The notes: generated from the letters alone by a model not told the origin. Positions 11,301-20,828 are shown, counted from the stretch's first letter. The stretch: DNA of 64,000 bases from Pisolithus tinctorius (GCA_024663395.1 JANFAH010000015.1:744001-808000), one strand, 5' to 3'. A program made the numbers and translations.

Positions 11301-12000
11301 CGGACTTGATGCGATCTTTAATCATGTCTATGACTTGGGCATGGATCGCGTTCGGGATAGGGATATTGTGTTGGACCCAAGGCGTGTGCGGAATTGTAGG
11401 AATCTTTACTGGCGGAAAATAGCGTTCGTCTAGGTGTCCGCGCTCTGTAATGTCCCAAGCGAATGCGAGCTCATGGACCGAAACGAGCCAAGTTACGAGT
11501 TTAAGTTCTTCTGGCCAAAGCCAATCTGCAGGGTCGAGGTCAAGTTCCGCGGCCCGTTCGGCAGTGAAGCAGACGCCCGGGGCGAAGTCTGGAGGATGGG
11601 TCGGAAGTGGTTGGAGACCAGCGAGCGGGTCGTCAGGCAGGCTGCGCACGATGCGGTACTCTTCCGCCATCGGGGCAGGTACCGTCCGAACCTTCTTGGC
11701 AACTGGCTTGTAAACGAGGGTGTGAACTGCGGGATCCAGTCGATAAACACTGCCGAATGTGGCTATAGCAGAGGGGTTTAGTATTGTCTGAGTGGAAGAG
11801 AGGAAAGTGAAAGCAGGCGAGGGTATTCCGGTGGGTATGTTCCGCGGTACGGGTGCCGCGGGCGAAGAGAAGTTCGTCGAAGTGAAGGCTAGGGATGAGA
11901 CAGTAGGACTGAGGAACGGATAACAGCGGCTAAACAGGAAACAGGACGTTTTAGTAGGCTCTCCCTGACCGTTTGGTGGATCATCGATATTCAAAAACCC
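8392..12000 (-). CDS. pol: pol of element C: RT, RNase H, integrase
   Basis: An uninterrupted frame of about 1200 residues, entered by -1 frameshift from the protease frame; a nominal ATG lies at 12001-12003. RT: KSGMYEPSTAAYHSRWFCVVKKDGKS-type palm with catalytic FIDD near residue 360 in place of the commoner YLDD. RNase H: LAVDTSV near residue 535 and EVESRYSQAKLELYGL. Integrase: HHCC zinc finger (HDDLGHKG ... CHECQIRQ, about 810-850), then catalytic residues in HIDTML, TDNGPAF and NGIVERRH (about 875, 935, 965). The tail (LPYHPWSQTRATVTRITG) lacks a recognisable chromodomain. This is the most intact pol in the window. Confidence 0.92.
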   Translation of the reverse strand, partial: GFLNIDDPPNGQGEPTKTSCFLFSRCYPFLSPTVSSLAFTSTNFSSPAAPVPRNIPTGIPSPAFTFLSSTQTILNPSAIATFGSVYRLDPAVHTLVYKPVAKKVRTVPAPMAEEYRIVRSLPDDPLAGLQPLPTHPPDFAPGVCFTAERAAELDLDPADWLWPEELKLVTWLVSVHELAFAWDITERGHLDERYFPPVKIPTIPHTPWVQHNIPIPNAIHAQVIDMIKDRIKSGMYEPSTAAYHSRWFCVVKKDGKSLRLVHDLQPLNAVTIHDASVPPFVEHLAESFAGYAVYAMMDLYSGYDQRALHVDSRDLTTFGTPLGPHRLTTLLQGHANAVQVYQGDTAFVLQDEIPHHTLPFIDDVPVKSETTRYQRADGSYETIPENPGIRKFIWNHCIVVNRILQRLQNVGATVSAKKFVLAAPSAVIIGHKCTFEGRIPEESKVQKIRDWPECRNLTQVRGFLGVCGVLRIFIKDFTKIVWPLVALTRKDVPFTWDEPQRAAMQRLKDEIVKSPALRRIDYKCGREVVLAVDTSVIAVGYILYQLGEDGRRYPSRFGSITLNEVESRYSQAKLELYGLFRALRAVRVYIFGLSNFTVEVDAKYIKGMINNPDLQPNATINRWIAGVLLFSFKLVHVPADRHAGPDGLSRRPQSELDPPEDDDHEDWLDRFYSFSTQVVNDRPPPMSLSSQDRHSLPPPAYHRASLPPPASFYLTFSATADANNPSDTPDDPAIPRSTKARARKAKIEMIRTFLATRERPPDLTDAQYSSFFNSASRFFLLDGNLWCREPHGRHQLVVDASKRYRLIKEAHDDLGHKGVFTVRTRLLLCFWWPLLVEDVKWYVRTCHECQIRQTQKLHIPPTVPMIGGLFHKAHIDTMLMPKAGGYRYIVQARCALTSYPEWRMLRAENSTALASFVFEDILCRWGLLTEIVTDNGPAFVQALDTLAAQYHIHHIRISPYNSQANGIVERRHYDVREAIMKSCENDDRRWHTVAHSIFWAERVTILKSTGLSPYFMVHGVEPLFPFDLVEATFLLPLSRDDATLLTTTELIAWRARQLQKHQDDLDQVRGNVLRAQFQSIQQFEAALQHRIKDHNFAPGALVLVRNSRVEKELNRKTKPWYTGPMVVLRRTTGGSYLLAELDGSISKLRFAAFRLLPYHPWSQTRATVTRITGLDDEELDHLLEEAEDDPTDDDVEAFSADS

Positions 12001-13250
12001 CATTCGACTATACTTTGGTGGCTATGGCAGTGCTTGCCGCACTTGCAGCGTGGACAGCCCTCGCGCCACAGGCGCGTGGGCAAAGTGTACTCGCGGCCAT
12101 CGTTCGGGTCTCGGAGAGTAATCCGCTGTCCGCCGTCGGGATAATCGTTTGTTACCGCACTCATAAGGCAAATGAACGGACATCCGAGGAGCATGTCGAA
12201 GTTGGCATGTTCAATTACTTGAACCTGTAGCATGACCGGCCCAGTGCCGAAGTCGAGTTTCAGGTTCTCTAGTATGCCTACAGTAGTGTCTTTAGACATG
12301 TTAGCAGACGTCATAGTCATGAGATGATTGCAGCGCAACGGGAGTCCAATCTTTTCCCAAACGTGCCTGGGCATGGCGATGATTTCCGAACCGGAATCTA
12401 GTACGCAGTTGATTGTGACGTCGGTCCCGGGGACCTTAGCTTCGATGCAGCGGAGCGGCAGAGTGTGGTGAGCTACGATGGAGCCGTCGTCACCGCGGAT
12501 AATGCGGTCTCCGTATTCGCACGCAGTTCTTTGAGGATCGCAGCCGGTCAGTTCATTCACTTGTACTCCTTCTTCATCGTCGCTACGAACTACCTCAATC
12601 TCATTTGTGGTGACGCGTTTCGCCATGGTGATGTCTCTGAACTGTTTGCGAAACTCTGGGGCTACTGCAAATAATTCTTTGACTGGCATGGCAACGCTGG
12701 TTTCGAGTACACGCTCCATGATACGCTTGGGCGCGGCTTCGTCTTCGAGAGGGAACGAGTAACGGTACTGGTTTTGATTGCGAGCTGCTGGGTACAGTGT
12801 CTGTGACGGAACAATTGCCGCGGGAACGGGGTCCTTGCGCGTGGGCGTTGGAGCCGGATTAGTCGGAGGAACATATGGTTTCGTAGCGGTAGATGTTGGT
12901 GCAGGTGTGGAGGGTTCGGATGCCTGGCGAGCGGCACACGAACTTTGAACACCAGGGGAAATGATTTCCTCTTCAACAGTGGCTGCGCGCGGGTCGACTC
13001 GTGGGGGGTTGGCAGGACGTGCCGCGGGTCGAGCTGAGATTTCAACTCCATCGAAGCGGGCTTTCTTTCTGCGGGGAATGACTGCTCCCTTGTTACCTTT
13101 ATCCGCCTGGTAGGTAGCCCAAGCTTGAGCGACATATGCTTGGAAGTCAGGGTCAGCTAAGTCTGCGACAGGTTCATCGGCATCTTGGACGGTGTTTAAG
13201 AAGGCAGAAGGCTGGATCTCCAACTGCACGTCAATTTCGGGATGAGCAAC
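11991..13250 (-). CDS. Aspartic protease frame of element C
   Basis: An open frame running from within the end of gag (AHPEIDVQLEIQPSAF region) to TGA at 11991-11993. A proline-rich linker (PTNPAPTPTRKDP) is followed by a retropepsin domain with VLDSGSEIIAMP near 12390-12410 (active-site DSG) and LLGCPFICL as the flap-distal hydrophobic-Gly motif. A Cys/His-rich tail follows (CPRCKCGKHCHSHQ). It is in the -1 frame relative to the gag frame, but no canonical slippery heptamer is visible at that junction, so its translation route is unclear. Confidence 0.85.
   Translation of the reverse strand, partial: VAHPEIDVQLEIQPSAFLNTVQDADEPVADLADPDFQAYVAQAWATYQADKGNKGAVIPRRKKARFDGVEISARPAARPANPPRVDPRAATVEEEIISPGVQSSCAARQASEPSTPAPTSTATKPYVPPTNPAPTPTRKDPVPAAIVPSQTLYPAARNQNQYRYSFPLEDEAAPKRIMERVLETSVAMPVKELFAVAPEFRKQFRDITMAKRVTTNEIEVVRSDDEEGVQVNELTGCDPQRTACEYGDRIIRGDDGSIVAHHTLPLRCIEAKVPGTDVTINCVLDSGSEIIAMPRHVWEKIGLPLRCNHLMTMTSANMSKDTTVGILENLKLDFGTGPVMLQVQVIEHANFDMLLGCPFICLMSAVTNDYPDGGQRITLRDPNDGREYTLPTRLWREGCPRCKCGKHCHSHQSIVEWGF
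11994..12000 (-). promoter_or_regulatory. -1 frameshift heptamer G_GGT_TTT between protease and RT frames (C)
   Basis: In the protease frame the end reads TGG-GGT-TTT-TGA. G_GGT_TTT obeys X_XXY_YYZ and a -1 slip enters the RT frame (GGG-TTT-TTG-AAT). The stop follows immediately. The heptamer is unchanged in the otherwise heavily mutated C' (27534-27540). Confidence 0.72.
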
Positions 13251-14228
13251 GCAGAAGAGGTTGGCGGTGCCTTGCGCGGAGCGGCAGGAGTCGCAGCACG
13301 CGCGCTGGCCTGGTCTCTGTCAGCCATGACGCGGTCAACAGCCTCTCTCAGTGAGTTACATTCAGGGAAACGTGGAATTTGGCTCCTGTCCGCCAGATAG
13401 AGACGGTTGTCTGTACCTCTCGTGATCTTACCGGCGCGGATATACACTTCAACGAGCGCGCACATCCTTGTCCAGTGGTTGGGGTCTGCACAGAAGCCGC
13501 AGCCGGGTCTGCGTTGCTGCGGCGGAGGCTGCGTCTGGAAGTTGTATTCCTGTTTAACGACAGTACCAGCAGGTGGCACTTGCGGCATGTAAGCCGACGA
13601 GGGAGGTGCAGCTGGCGAGGCCGCGGTACCCATTGTCAGTACCGCGCTACGAAGAGCGGATCCTGTCAGAAGGAACTTGGTGGCTTTGACAACTTCTGCG
13701 AGCGGGTATGGATCGTCAGGGTGGAGGTCGGTGCGGACTATAGAGAGTCGATGACGAATACGATCTGTGATGGCCCTCGGGAAGCCGTTCAGGAACATGG
13801 AATCCCGTTCCGTCTCTGCAAGCTTTTTAGTTTTAATGCGGAGGGCAGAAATCTTAGCGAATTTCCGCTGGTATTCTCCGAGGTCATCCTGGTTCCGCAT
13901 AGGCTTTGACTGATATTCTTCGACGAGATACTGCAGATCCATGCGGCAATAGCGGTCGTCACCCTCACAGCCAGGGTACAAACCCTTAACAGCGACTACG
14001 AAGGCATCCCAGTCGTCGGCCGCGGGAGCGGCTTCCGGGAGCATTTGCCAGACCTCGGCTTCTTCGAGGTCAGCATAGTGGATTGCGGCTTTGATCTTGC
14101 CACGGTCATCAAGAGCAGCGAGAGTACTGAGGAAGTCGATGTCTTCGAGGTAGCGCGGGAGAATCTCCACTAAATTTAGGTGAGTTTTGTGTTCCGCGGA
14201 GCGGCATCTGAAACTGAGGATTAGCCAT
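13196..14228 (-). CDS. gag: gag of element C (start unresolved, probable N-terminal frameshift)
   Basis: Capsid region with YLEDIDFLSTLAALDDR, KIKAAIHYADLEEAEVW and GEYQRKFAKISALRIK, then a CCHC zinc knuckle CGFCADPNHWTRMC near 13464-13505. The capsid frame has no good upstream ATG. The best one (14226-14228, MANPQFQMPLRG, a typical start for this Gag type) is in another frame and overlaps the capsid frame near 14165. A one-base indel or an unseen intron there is likely. The frame ends at 13196. Confidence 0.72.
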
Positions 14229-14809
14229 TGGTGGGTTAACCTGTGGTGGCGGTGCCGGATTGGTAACGGGTGGAACGGGTATTGGTTGCGGGTGCGAAGC
14301 GGTTGGTATAGTGCGCGAGCGAGCGGGCGGAAGTGTTGGCGGGTTACTAATTGGCTGATGGGTGGTCTGCGACCGAGTGAGTGGTCGCGGCAGTGTGGCG
14401 GATGGAGCTGGGAGTCTGGGTATAGATTCGGAGGCGTCAAAGAGACGGGAAAAAGAGGGCGTCGGTGATGATGAATCAGATGATGTGACGGGTGTTAAAG
14501 GTGATGGCGGGGTTTCGGGCCTTCGGGGAGTCGAGTGGATAAAGCCACCGGGAAAATCAGGGGCAGTGAGATCTAGGTGATCCGACGCGACGGATATCTG
14601 ATCTGCTGAGATATCAGGAGGGGTGATCGCGGGTAGTACCCACGGAATGTCAGCGGGTAATTGCGCGTGATCCGGTGTTACGGGTGAAACAGGGTGGAAA
14701 ATGTTGGAGTCTTCTGACAGGTTGAGATTGCGAAAGTGCAGGCGTAAATTTTCTAGTTCGGTGCGTTCGGCAGTGCGCCTGAGCGACCTTCTGGAAGCGA
14801 CAGCAGAAT
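14229..14809 (-). other. Leader of element C between PBS and gag
   Basis: About 580 bp, proline/serine-codon rich, with no independent gene. A capsid-frame extension to about 14440 lacks an ATG. Related sequence occurs at 131-222. Confidence 0.5.
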
Positions 14810-14827
14810 CCCTCGCGGTGGGCTCCA
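14810..14827 (-). other. tRNA-type primer binding site of element C
   Basis: After the 5' LTR and a 2-nt spacer, the minus strand reads TGGAGCCCACCGCGAGGG. It begins with TGG, complementary to a tRNA CCA end, and implies a U discriminator base (tRNA-Cys and some tRNA-Gln have U73). Element D has the same site with one difference. Confidence 0.7.
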
Positions 14828-14829
14828 GT

Positions 14830-15484
14830 TGTAGGAAAAGTCCAAGTAGCTGTAAAACACGAGCTAGATGGCTTAGATAACAACAATAAAAAAATGAAGG
14901 GAACGAATTGTTCGTCCCAAGGGATCCTGGACTGTCGGGACTAGAAGGAGAGACCCAGCGCTTTGTAGCAGTAGTGTTTCGTGACGTGCGCGGCGTGGTC
15001 CGCGGAATAGTACTGGCAATGCGAGCGGTGCGAGCGGTATACGTGGTTCGTGCGCGGCGGAATGCGAGATGTGCGGTGTAGACAAAGTGGAAAAGAAACT
15101 CGTGGTGACCTTCCGAGTGCCAAAAGGTATCATTCTGTACCTAAGTACAGGGTTTTATAGTCCGGACAAACCCGGAACCTAAGTAAGACAGGGCACAGTA
15201 AAGGAAAGCCGCGCGACAGCGCGTACACAGAAGACAGGCCAAACTGAGGCCGAGGGTATACTACAAGCGCTAAAGGAATAGAGACCGTGATAAGAGAAGG
15301 AGTCTGAGGAAAAACAACAACCGGAGCACAGCGGCCGTGGGTATAGCATTGCGCGAGAGGGAGCGAGGGCACGGGAAGGTAGCGCGTGAACAATGGTGAA
15401 CGCGAGAGGGGAGCGGACGTAACAGTAGTCACGGAACGGTTAATGATAGGGGCTTACGCGTCCAGGGAATGCGGATTCCTCACA
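14830..15484 (-). repeat. 5' LTR of element C
   Basis: 655 bp, paired with 5421-6075. The right end TCACA abuts the ACGG duplication in element A's RT codons. Confidence 0.92.
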
Positions 15485-18393
15485 ACGGTTCACTCCGGTT
15501 ATGTGTTGACTTCCGGGGCCTTAACAAGCTCACCAAGAAAGACCGGTATCCCCTACCACTAATATCTGACCTACTCGACTCCCCTAGCCGTGCCAAAATC
15601 TACACTAAGATCGATTTAAGGCACGTGTACCACCTCGTCCGAATTGCACCCGGGGATGAATGGAAAACTGCCTTCAGAACACGCTATGGGTCTTACAAGT
15701 GGTTGGTGATGCCTTTTGGTCTTACCAATGCCCCGGCCACCTTCCAGCAGTTCATCAATTCAATCTTTGCAGATATGCTAGATGTCTGCATTGTCGTCTA
15801 CCTCGACGACATTTTAATCTACTCTGGAGATGAGTCATCACACAAGCAGCACGTCCGGGAGGTTCTTTGCCGGCTCCGGTTGCATGGCCTGTATGCCAAA
15901 CCGGAGAAGTGCGAATTCCACTCGGACTCTGTGGAATACTTGGGTTACCACTTGTCCCCGGCCGGCCTTACCATGTCTTCAGAGAAAGTCAAAGCTATCT
16001 GCGACTGGCCTGAACCCCGGAAGGTAAAGGACATTCAGTCCTTCCTGGGTTTCGCCAATTTCTATCGCTGGTTCATCTTTAACTACTCGGACATAGTGGT
16101 ACCTTTAACCCGGTTGACATGCAAAGGTGCTCCCTGGAACTTTTCTGAGGAGTGCTGCCGGTCTTTCAATAAACTCAAGCAGGCCTTCACTACTGCCCCG
16201 GTCCTAGCTCACTTTTCCCTGGAGGCTCCTATTACCATCGAGACTGACGCCTCTGACTACGCCATAGCCAGTATTCTGTCCATCACTGGTGGTGATGGTC
16301 AAATCCGGCCGGTCGCATTCTACTCTCGCACCTTAACAGCCCCGGAGCTAAATTATGACACTCATGACAAGGAATTACTTGCGATCTTTGAGGCATTCCG
16401 GACATGGCAGCATTACTTAGAAGGCTCTGCAGTACCAGTTGACGTTGTTACCAATCTCAAGAACCTGGAGTACTTCTCCACCTCAAAGGTACTAACCCGG
16501 CGCCAAGCGCGCTGGTCTGAGTTCTTGTCCCAGTTCAATATGGTTATCTGGTTCAGACCCGGTAAACTCGGTGCTAAGCCTGACGCCCTAACTAGACGAT
16601 GGGACGTCTACCCCAAAGAGGGGGATAGCGACTACGCCCGGGTCAACCCACAGAATCTCAGACCGGTCTTCATGCAGGAACAGCTAGCCACCTCCCTGCG
16701 CGCCACCTACCTTGAATACCCGGTCCTACGTGCTGTTGCACTAATGGATGTGGAGAAGTTGCATAATGATATTCTCTCAGCCCTACCCTCAGACCCGGTC
16801 GCCCAGGTCCGGTTCTCAGACACATCAGATTCCCGGTGGTCAGTTGATGACACCGGCTTCCTCCGTCTAGATAGAAGAATCTATGTACCAGACTCTAACA
16901 ACCTTCGCCTTCGTGTCTTGAGGTTTAAACATGATCATCCTTTATCCGGCCATTTCGGCCAGAACAGAACCTTAGAGCTCATCTGACGAGAGTACACCTG
17001 GCCCGGCCTAAGGACATTTGTCAAGGACTATGTCCGGTCTTGTACTACCTGTGCCCGGGCCAAGGTACCTCGCCACCGGCCTTACGGCCTGCTCAAACAG
17101 CTCCCCGTGCCAGAGAAGCCATGGAATTCCATCTCGATGGATTTCATAGAGCAACTCCCGGCCTCAACCGGCTTTACCGCCATCCTCGTCGTGGTCGACC
17201 GGCTCTCAAAGCAAGCCATCTTCATACCTACTCACGACACCATCACAGCCCCTGAGCTCGCCAAACTCTTCCTCATGCACGTGTTCTCTAAGCACGGTGT
17301 ACCGGCCCATGTAACCTCAGACTGGGGATCAGAGTTCGTATCTCACTTCTTCCAGTCTCTAGGTAAAGCTCTAGACATGCATCTACATTTCACCTCTGGG
17401 TATCACCCAGAGGGGGATGGTCAGACAGAGCGCACCAACCAGACCCTCGAACAGTATCTCCGGGTCTACTGCAACTATCAGCAGGACAACTGGGCTGAAC
17501 TACTACCGCTAGCTGAGTTTGCCTACAACAATGCACCCAGCGCTATGACCGGGGTATCACCCTTCTTTGCCAATAAGGGTTATCACCCTAATATCTCGGT
17601 CTTCCCTGAGCGCGACCTCACATCCAACCGGGCTCGTGATTATGCAGTGGACTTAGATTCACTGCACCAGTACCTACGTGAAGAAATGGCTCTCACCCAG
17701 CAATGCTACCAAGGACCGGCAGATGCTAAGCGCATGCCAGCCCCGGACTTCAAAGTGGGCGACAATGTCTATGTAAAAGCCAGGTACTTCCGGTCGACCT
17801 GGCCCTCCAAGAAACTAAGTGAGAAGAACCTTGGGCCCTACCCCATAATAGCCCAGGCCGGCTCTCACTCATTCACCCTGCGTCTACCAGACTCTATGCG
17901 CGCTGTACACCCGGTCTTCCACGTTTCCCAGCTTGAACCGGCCATCCCAAATACCATACCCAACCGGTCTCAACCTCCACCCCCACCAGTAGATGTCGAC
18001 GGCGATTTAGAATTCGAGGTAGCAGAGATACTCAATTCAAAGGTCGACCGGTGCAGAAGGTGTTGGTTGCAGTACCTGGTCCGGTGGACCGGTTATGAGG
18101 GAACTGACGAAGAAACTACCTGGGTGTTAGCAACAGAGCTGGACAACGCGTCAGAACTCGTTCAAGAGTATCATGACCAGTACCCACACAAACCCAGTCC
18201 CTTTCAGAAATAATCCAGAACCGGTCTCAAGTTTCCTTTCTCTTTATCTGTTTCTCCTATCTAGTACTTACTATGTCTTGATTTCCTTTATTTTTCTCTA
18301 TATTGTTTTCTTTCACACTTCAGAACCGGAACCGGGCATTGGCATTCACAAAGCGTACAGAAAGGGAAGGTACTACTCTACACGCACGTGACC

Positions 18394-20091
18394 TCAGACT
18401 TGGGACCCAGTGGAACTGGCACCGGCCTGATCACCTGACTCAGACCGGAACCGGCTTTCCTCCTCTTCCTCCCTCAGCCCCTCCAACTCATCATCGAGTC
18501 CCTCGACTTCCCTGTCTTCCTCATCGGTGGTGTCCCGGTCTGAAGGCACTTCCGGCACCAGGAATTCGAAGCGCTCTTCAACGTAGGTTTCATACGACTG
18601 GGCGAACCGGTAGAAGTTTCGGGAAACCTCCTTTTGCACTGTCGCAAGACCGGCCATGTTGTCGGCCATGCTGTAGGAAAAGTCCAAGTAGCTGTATAAC
18701 ATGAGCTAGATGGCTTAGATAACAACAATAAAAAATGAAGGGAACGAATTGTTCATCCCAAGGGATTCTGGACTGTCGGGACTAGAAGGGGAGACCCAGC
18801 GCTTTGTAGCGGTAGTGTTTTGTGACGTGCGCAGCATGGTCCGCGGAGTAGTACTGGCGATGCGAGCGGTGCGAGCGGTATACGTAGTTCGTGCACGGCG
18901 GAATGCGAGATGTGCGGTGTAGACAAAGTGGAAAAGAAACTCGTGGTGACCTTCCGAGTGCCAAAAGGTATCATTCTGTACCTAAGTACAAGGCTTTATA
19001 GTCCGGGCAAACCCGGAACCTAAGTAAGACAGGGTACAGTAAGGGAAAGCCACGCGACAGCGCATGCAAACAAGACTGGCCGAACAGAGGCCGAGGGTAT
19101 AACTACAAGCACTAAAGAAACAGAGACCATGACAAGAAAAGAGTCCGAGGAAAAACTACGACCGGAGCACAGTGGCCGCGGGTATAGCTCCGCGCGAGAG
19201 GGAGCGAGGGTGTGGGAAGGTAGCACGTGAACAATGGTGAATGTGAGATGGGAGCGGACGTAACAGTAGCCATGGAACGGTTAATGATAGGGGCTTACGC
19301 GTCCAGGGAATGTGGATTCCTCACAACGCACTCCACCGCCTTGATCAGGCGCTCCATCTGATCGCCGGTAACAGGACCGGCCCCGGTCTTCTTCGTCGAA
19401 GGCCCCTCCTCTACGTCATCCTCCTCGTCACCTGCACCCTCGGTTACCTTTGCAGATGGATGTTGTGACCTCTTCTTCTTCTCACCCACGCGAGGGGACG
19501 TCACATCTGCTTTCCTCTTGTCCCCAGCCAGCCCAGCACCGGCCTCACCTTCGACCGGCCACCGGCAGTGCTCCTTGAGCTCGTTGCACCGGTTACATGC
19601 CATGCGCTTCTTCTTACCATCGGTGCTGCGCAGGCAAGGTGTGTTGGTCCGGGCGCAGCGAAGGCAACTGTTGGGGTGTTAGTCATCAACACCAATGATG
19701 GTCGTCACAGTACTCACTGAGGACTCATCACCTCGACGTTTGGCCCGGCCCCGGTGGAACTACCAACCAGGGCATCAGCCTGCCAGCTCTCAGCCTCCTT
19801 TCTGGCCTCTTCAGCCTTGCGCGCAGCCTCTATCCTCTGCGCCTCTGCCTCTGCGCGCGCCCTTTCCTCTTCGAGCTGGGCTTGCTCCTGCCTCTCAGCC
19901 TCCAACCGGGCTGCTTCAGCCAGCCAGGCTTCCTCCTGTGCCTTCGCCTTGCGCCTCTTATGCTCAGCCAACTTGCCCCGGATGGCCTCGTCATCGTCGT
20001 TGCTGCCTACCTGCAGCTCTGCACTCGTCGCCCGGGTCAGGTTGGGCAGTATGTCTTGATCGTATGGTGTTCTGGACCAGTGAATAGACAT
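18394..20091 (-). pseudogene. Antisense Zn(II)2Cys6 gene of element A, interrupted by a solo LTR
   Basis: Exon 1 20091-19718 (charged coiled-coil-like region rich in Glu/Ala/Arg, EEAWLAEAARLEAER), intron 19717-19668 (50 nt), exon 2 from 19667. Directly after the splice comes CLRCARTNTPC and CNRCNELKEHC: CX2CX6CX12CX2CX6C, a canonical zinc-cluster spacing with a KKKR stretch before the fourth Cys. A solo C LTR (18672-19325) splits exon 2; without it and one ATGC/ACGC copy the parts add up to 330 codons in frame. The acidic C-terminus (TTDEEDREVEGLDDEL) could be an activation region. Converges on pol with about 180 bp between stops. Confidence 0.75.
18672..19325 (-). repeat. Solo LTR of the C family
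   Basis: 654 bp, same ends as the C LTRs. Flanked by ATGC (18668-18671) and ACGC (19326-19329), a 4-bp duplication with one CpG transition. No internal region, so probably left by LTR-LTR recombination. Confidence 0.88.
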
Positions 20092-20207
20092 GTCGAGGTG
20101 AGGAGACAAACCTGAGGTGGACTGGTCTTAAGTCCCCCGGTTTTCAAGGTCAGACACAAAATTTTCGATCTCAGCATTGTCCTCACTGGAGCCTCGTGGG
20201 CTTGGCT

Positions 20208-20222
20208 CCAAGAGGGGGATAC
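20208..20222 (+). other. Polypurine tract of element A
   Basis: AAGAGGGGGATAC directly before the 3' LTR. The same sequence precedes the 3' LTRs of B (51308-51320) and E. Confidence 0.8.
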
Positions 20223-20809
20223 TGTCATGACCGTGCCCAGACCACCCCAGACCGGCTCTACCCCGATCTCGACCGGTCCTGTCCAACCCTTGCCCTGGTC
20301 CCGGCCTTAACCCTTCGACCCAGAAACGTGTTAGCTCGTGAGGCACTGCAAGGCAGTGCCCAGTCGAGTTGTCCCCTCAGTTAGTACTGGGCCGGTGTAA
20401 CACCCGGCCCAGCCACATCTCCTGCCCCGGTTCCTGGTAATCCCTTGTTCATACCCTTTGCTTGATAATATTCTTTGTAACACTACTTACCAATGTGTTT
20501 ACCAATCATCGCTGTACCGGCGCAGACCGGTCTCCGGTGCTACGTTACACTTAGGTTACTTCCAGTATTTAAGCCATAGGATAATCTGTTCTAGCCTCAG
20601 TCTGAAATCAACTTAGTTCCTGTCTTAGCCCGGTCTCCCTGTTCATCTGTCTTCTGCTTCTCGACCGGACTACAGCCCACGCAAGGGAATAGCGCTGCGT
20701 CATCAGTTGCTAAGTCCAACAGTCCAAAACCTTCGATATCTCGTGTTACCCTCTGACCCCCGACCGGACTCCAGACCAGCCTTGGACCGGTAAAGACCCG
20801 GACTTAACA
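20223..20809 (+). repeat. 3' LTR of element A
   Basis: 587 bp, nearly identical to 2383-2969, followed by the target duplication GTCAT. Confidence 0.92.
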
Positions 20810-20810
20810 G

Positions 20811-20828
20811 TCATGTGATATCATGTGA
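20811..20828. promoter_or_regulatory. Two further TCATGTGA octamers
   Basis: Right-hand remainder of the array at 1941-2362, separated from it by the insertion of element A. The first overlaps the target duplication. Confidence 0.6.

Larger units (their letters stand above)
5421..15484 (-). mobile_element. Element C: 10.06-kb Ty3/gypsy retrotransposon with antisense gene
   Basis: Two 655-bp LTRs (5' copy 14830-15484, 3' copy 5421-6075) begin TGTGAGGAAT-like and end TTTTCCTACA. It is flanked by a 4-bp duplication, ACGG (5417-5420 and 15485-15488), within the RT codons of element A. Minus-strand order: LTR, tRNA-type PBS, leader, gag, protease, RT/RNase H/integrase, hairpin, then a plus-strand zinc-cluster gene, hairpin and polypurine tract, LTR. 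LTRs differ at few positions, mostly CpG transitions, and pol is fully open. This is the youngest-looking autonomous-type copy in the window, although the gag frame is uncertain. Confidence 0.93.
4418..18213 (+). pseudogene. pol: pol of element A (protease-RT-RNase H-integrase-chromodomain), split by element C
   Basis: Read in two parts, 4418-5420 and 15489-18213; removing element C with one copy of its ACGG duplication restores the frame at the KKDG codons of RT. Protease: LVDSSSTHSFID, where the usual DSG is DSS, probably inactivating. RT: catalytic YLDDILIYS near 15800-15825. RNase H: IETDASDYAI near 16240. A TGA at 16984-16986 interrupts the zinc-binding/integrase region. Integrase D,D35E: ISMDFIEQ, SDWGSEF and GQTERTNQ (Asp and Glu 35 residues apart). 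A chromodomain follows (QYLVRWTGYEGTDEETTWV), near 18065-18150, which in chromoviruses directs integration to marked chromatin. Not functional because of the insertion, the stop and the protease change. Confidence 0.9.
2383..20809 (+). mobile_element. Element A: chromodomain Ty3/gypsy LTR retrotransposon (sushi/Tf1-like), nested
   Basis: Two 587-bp LTRs (2383-2969 and 20223-20809, both TG...CA) are flanked by a perfect 5-bp target duplication GTCAT at 2378-2382 and 20810-20814. Order: LTR, self-priming site, gag, pol (protease, RT, RNase H, integrase, chromodomain), antisense zinc-cluster gene, polypurine tract, LTR. Of the 18.4 kb, 10,068 bp is element C with its 4-bp duplication in pol, and 658 bp is a solo C LTR with its duplication in the antisense gene. 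The element proper is about 7.7 kb. Internal TGA stops make this copy non-autonomous. Confidence 0.93.

Noticed and set aside
13196..13250. A second slippery heptamer between gag and protease of C
   Set aside because: No X_XXY_YYZ motif in the gag frame was found in the overlap; the frame change may be an indel.
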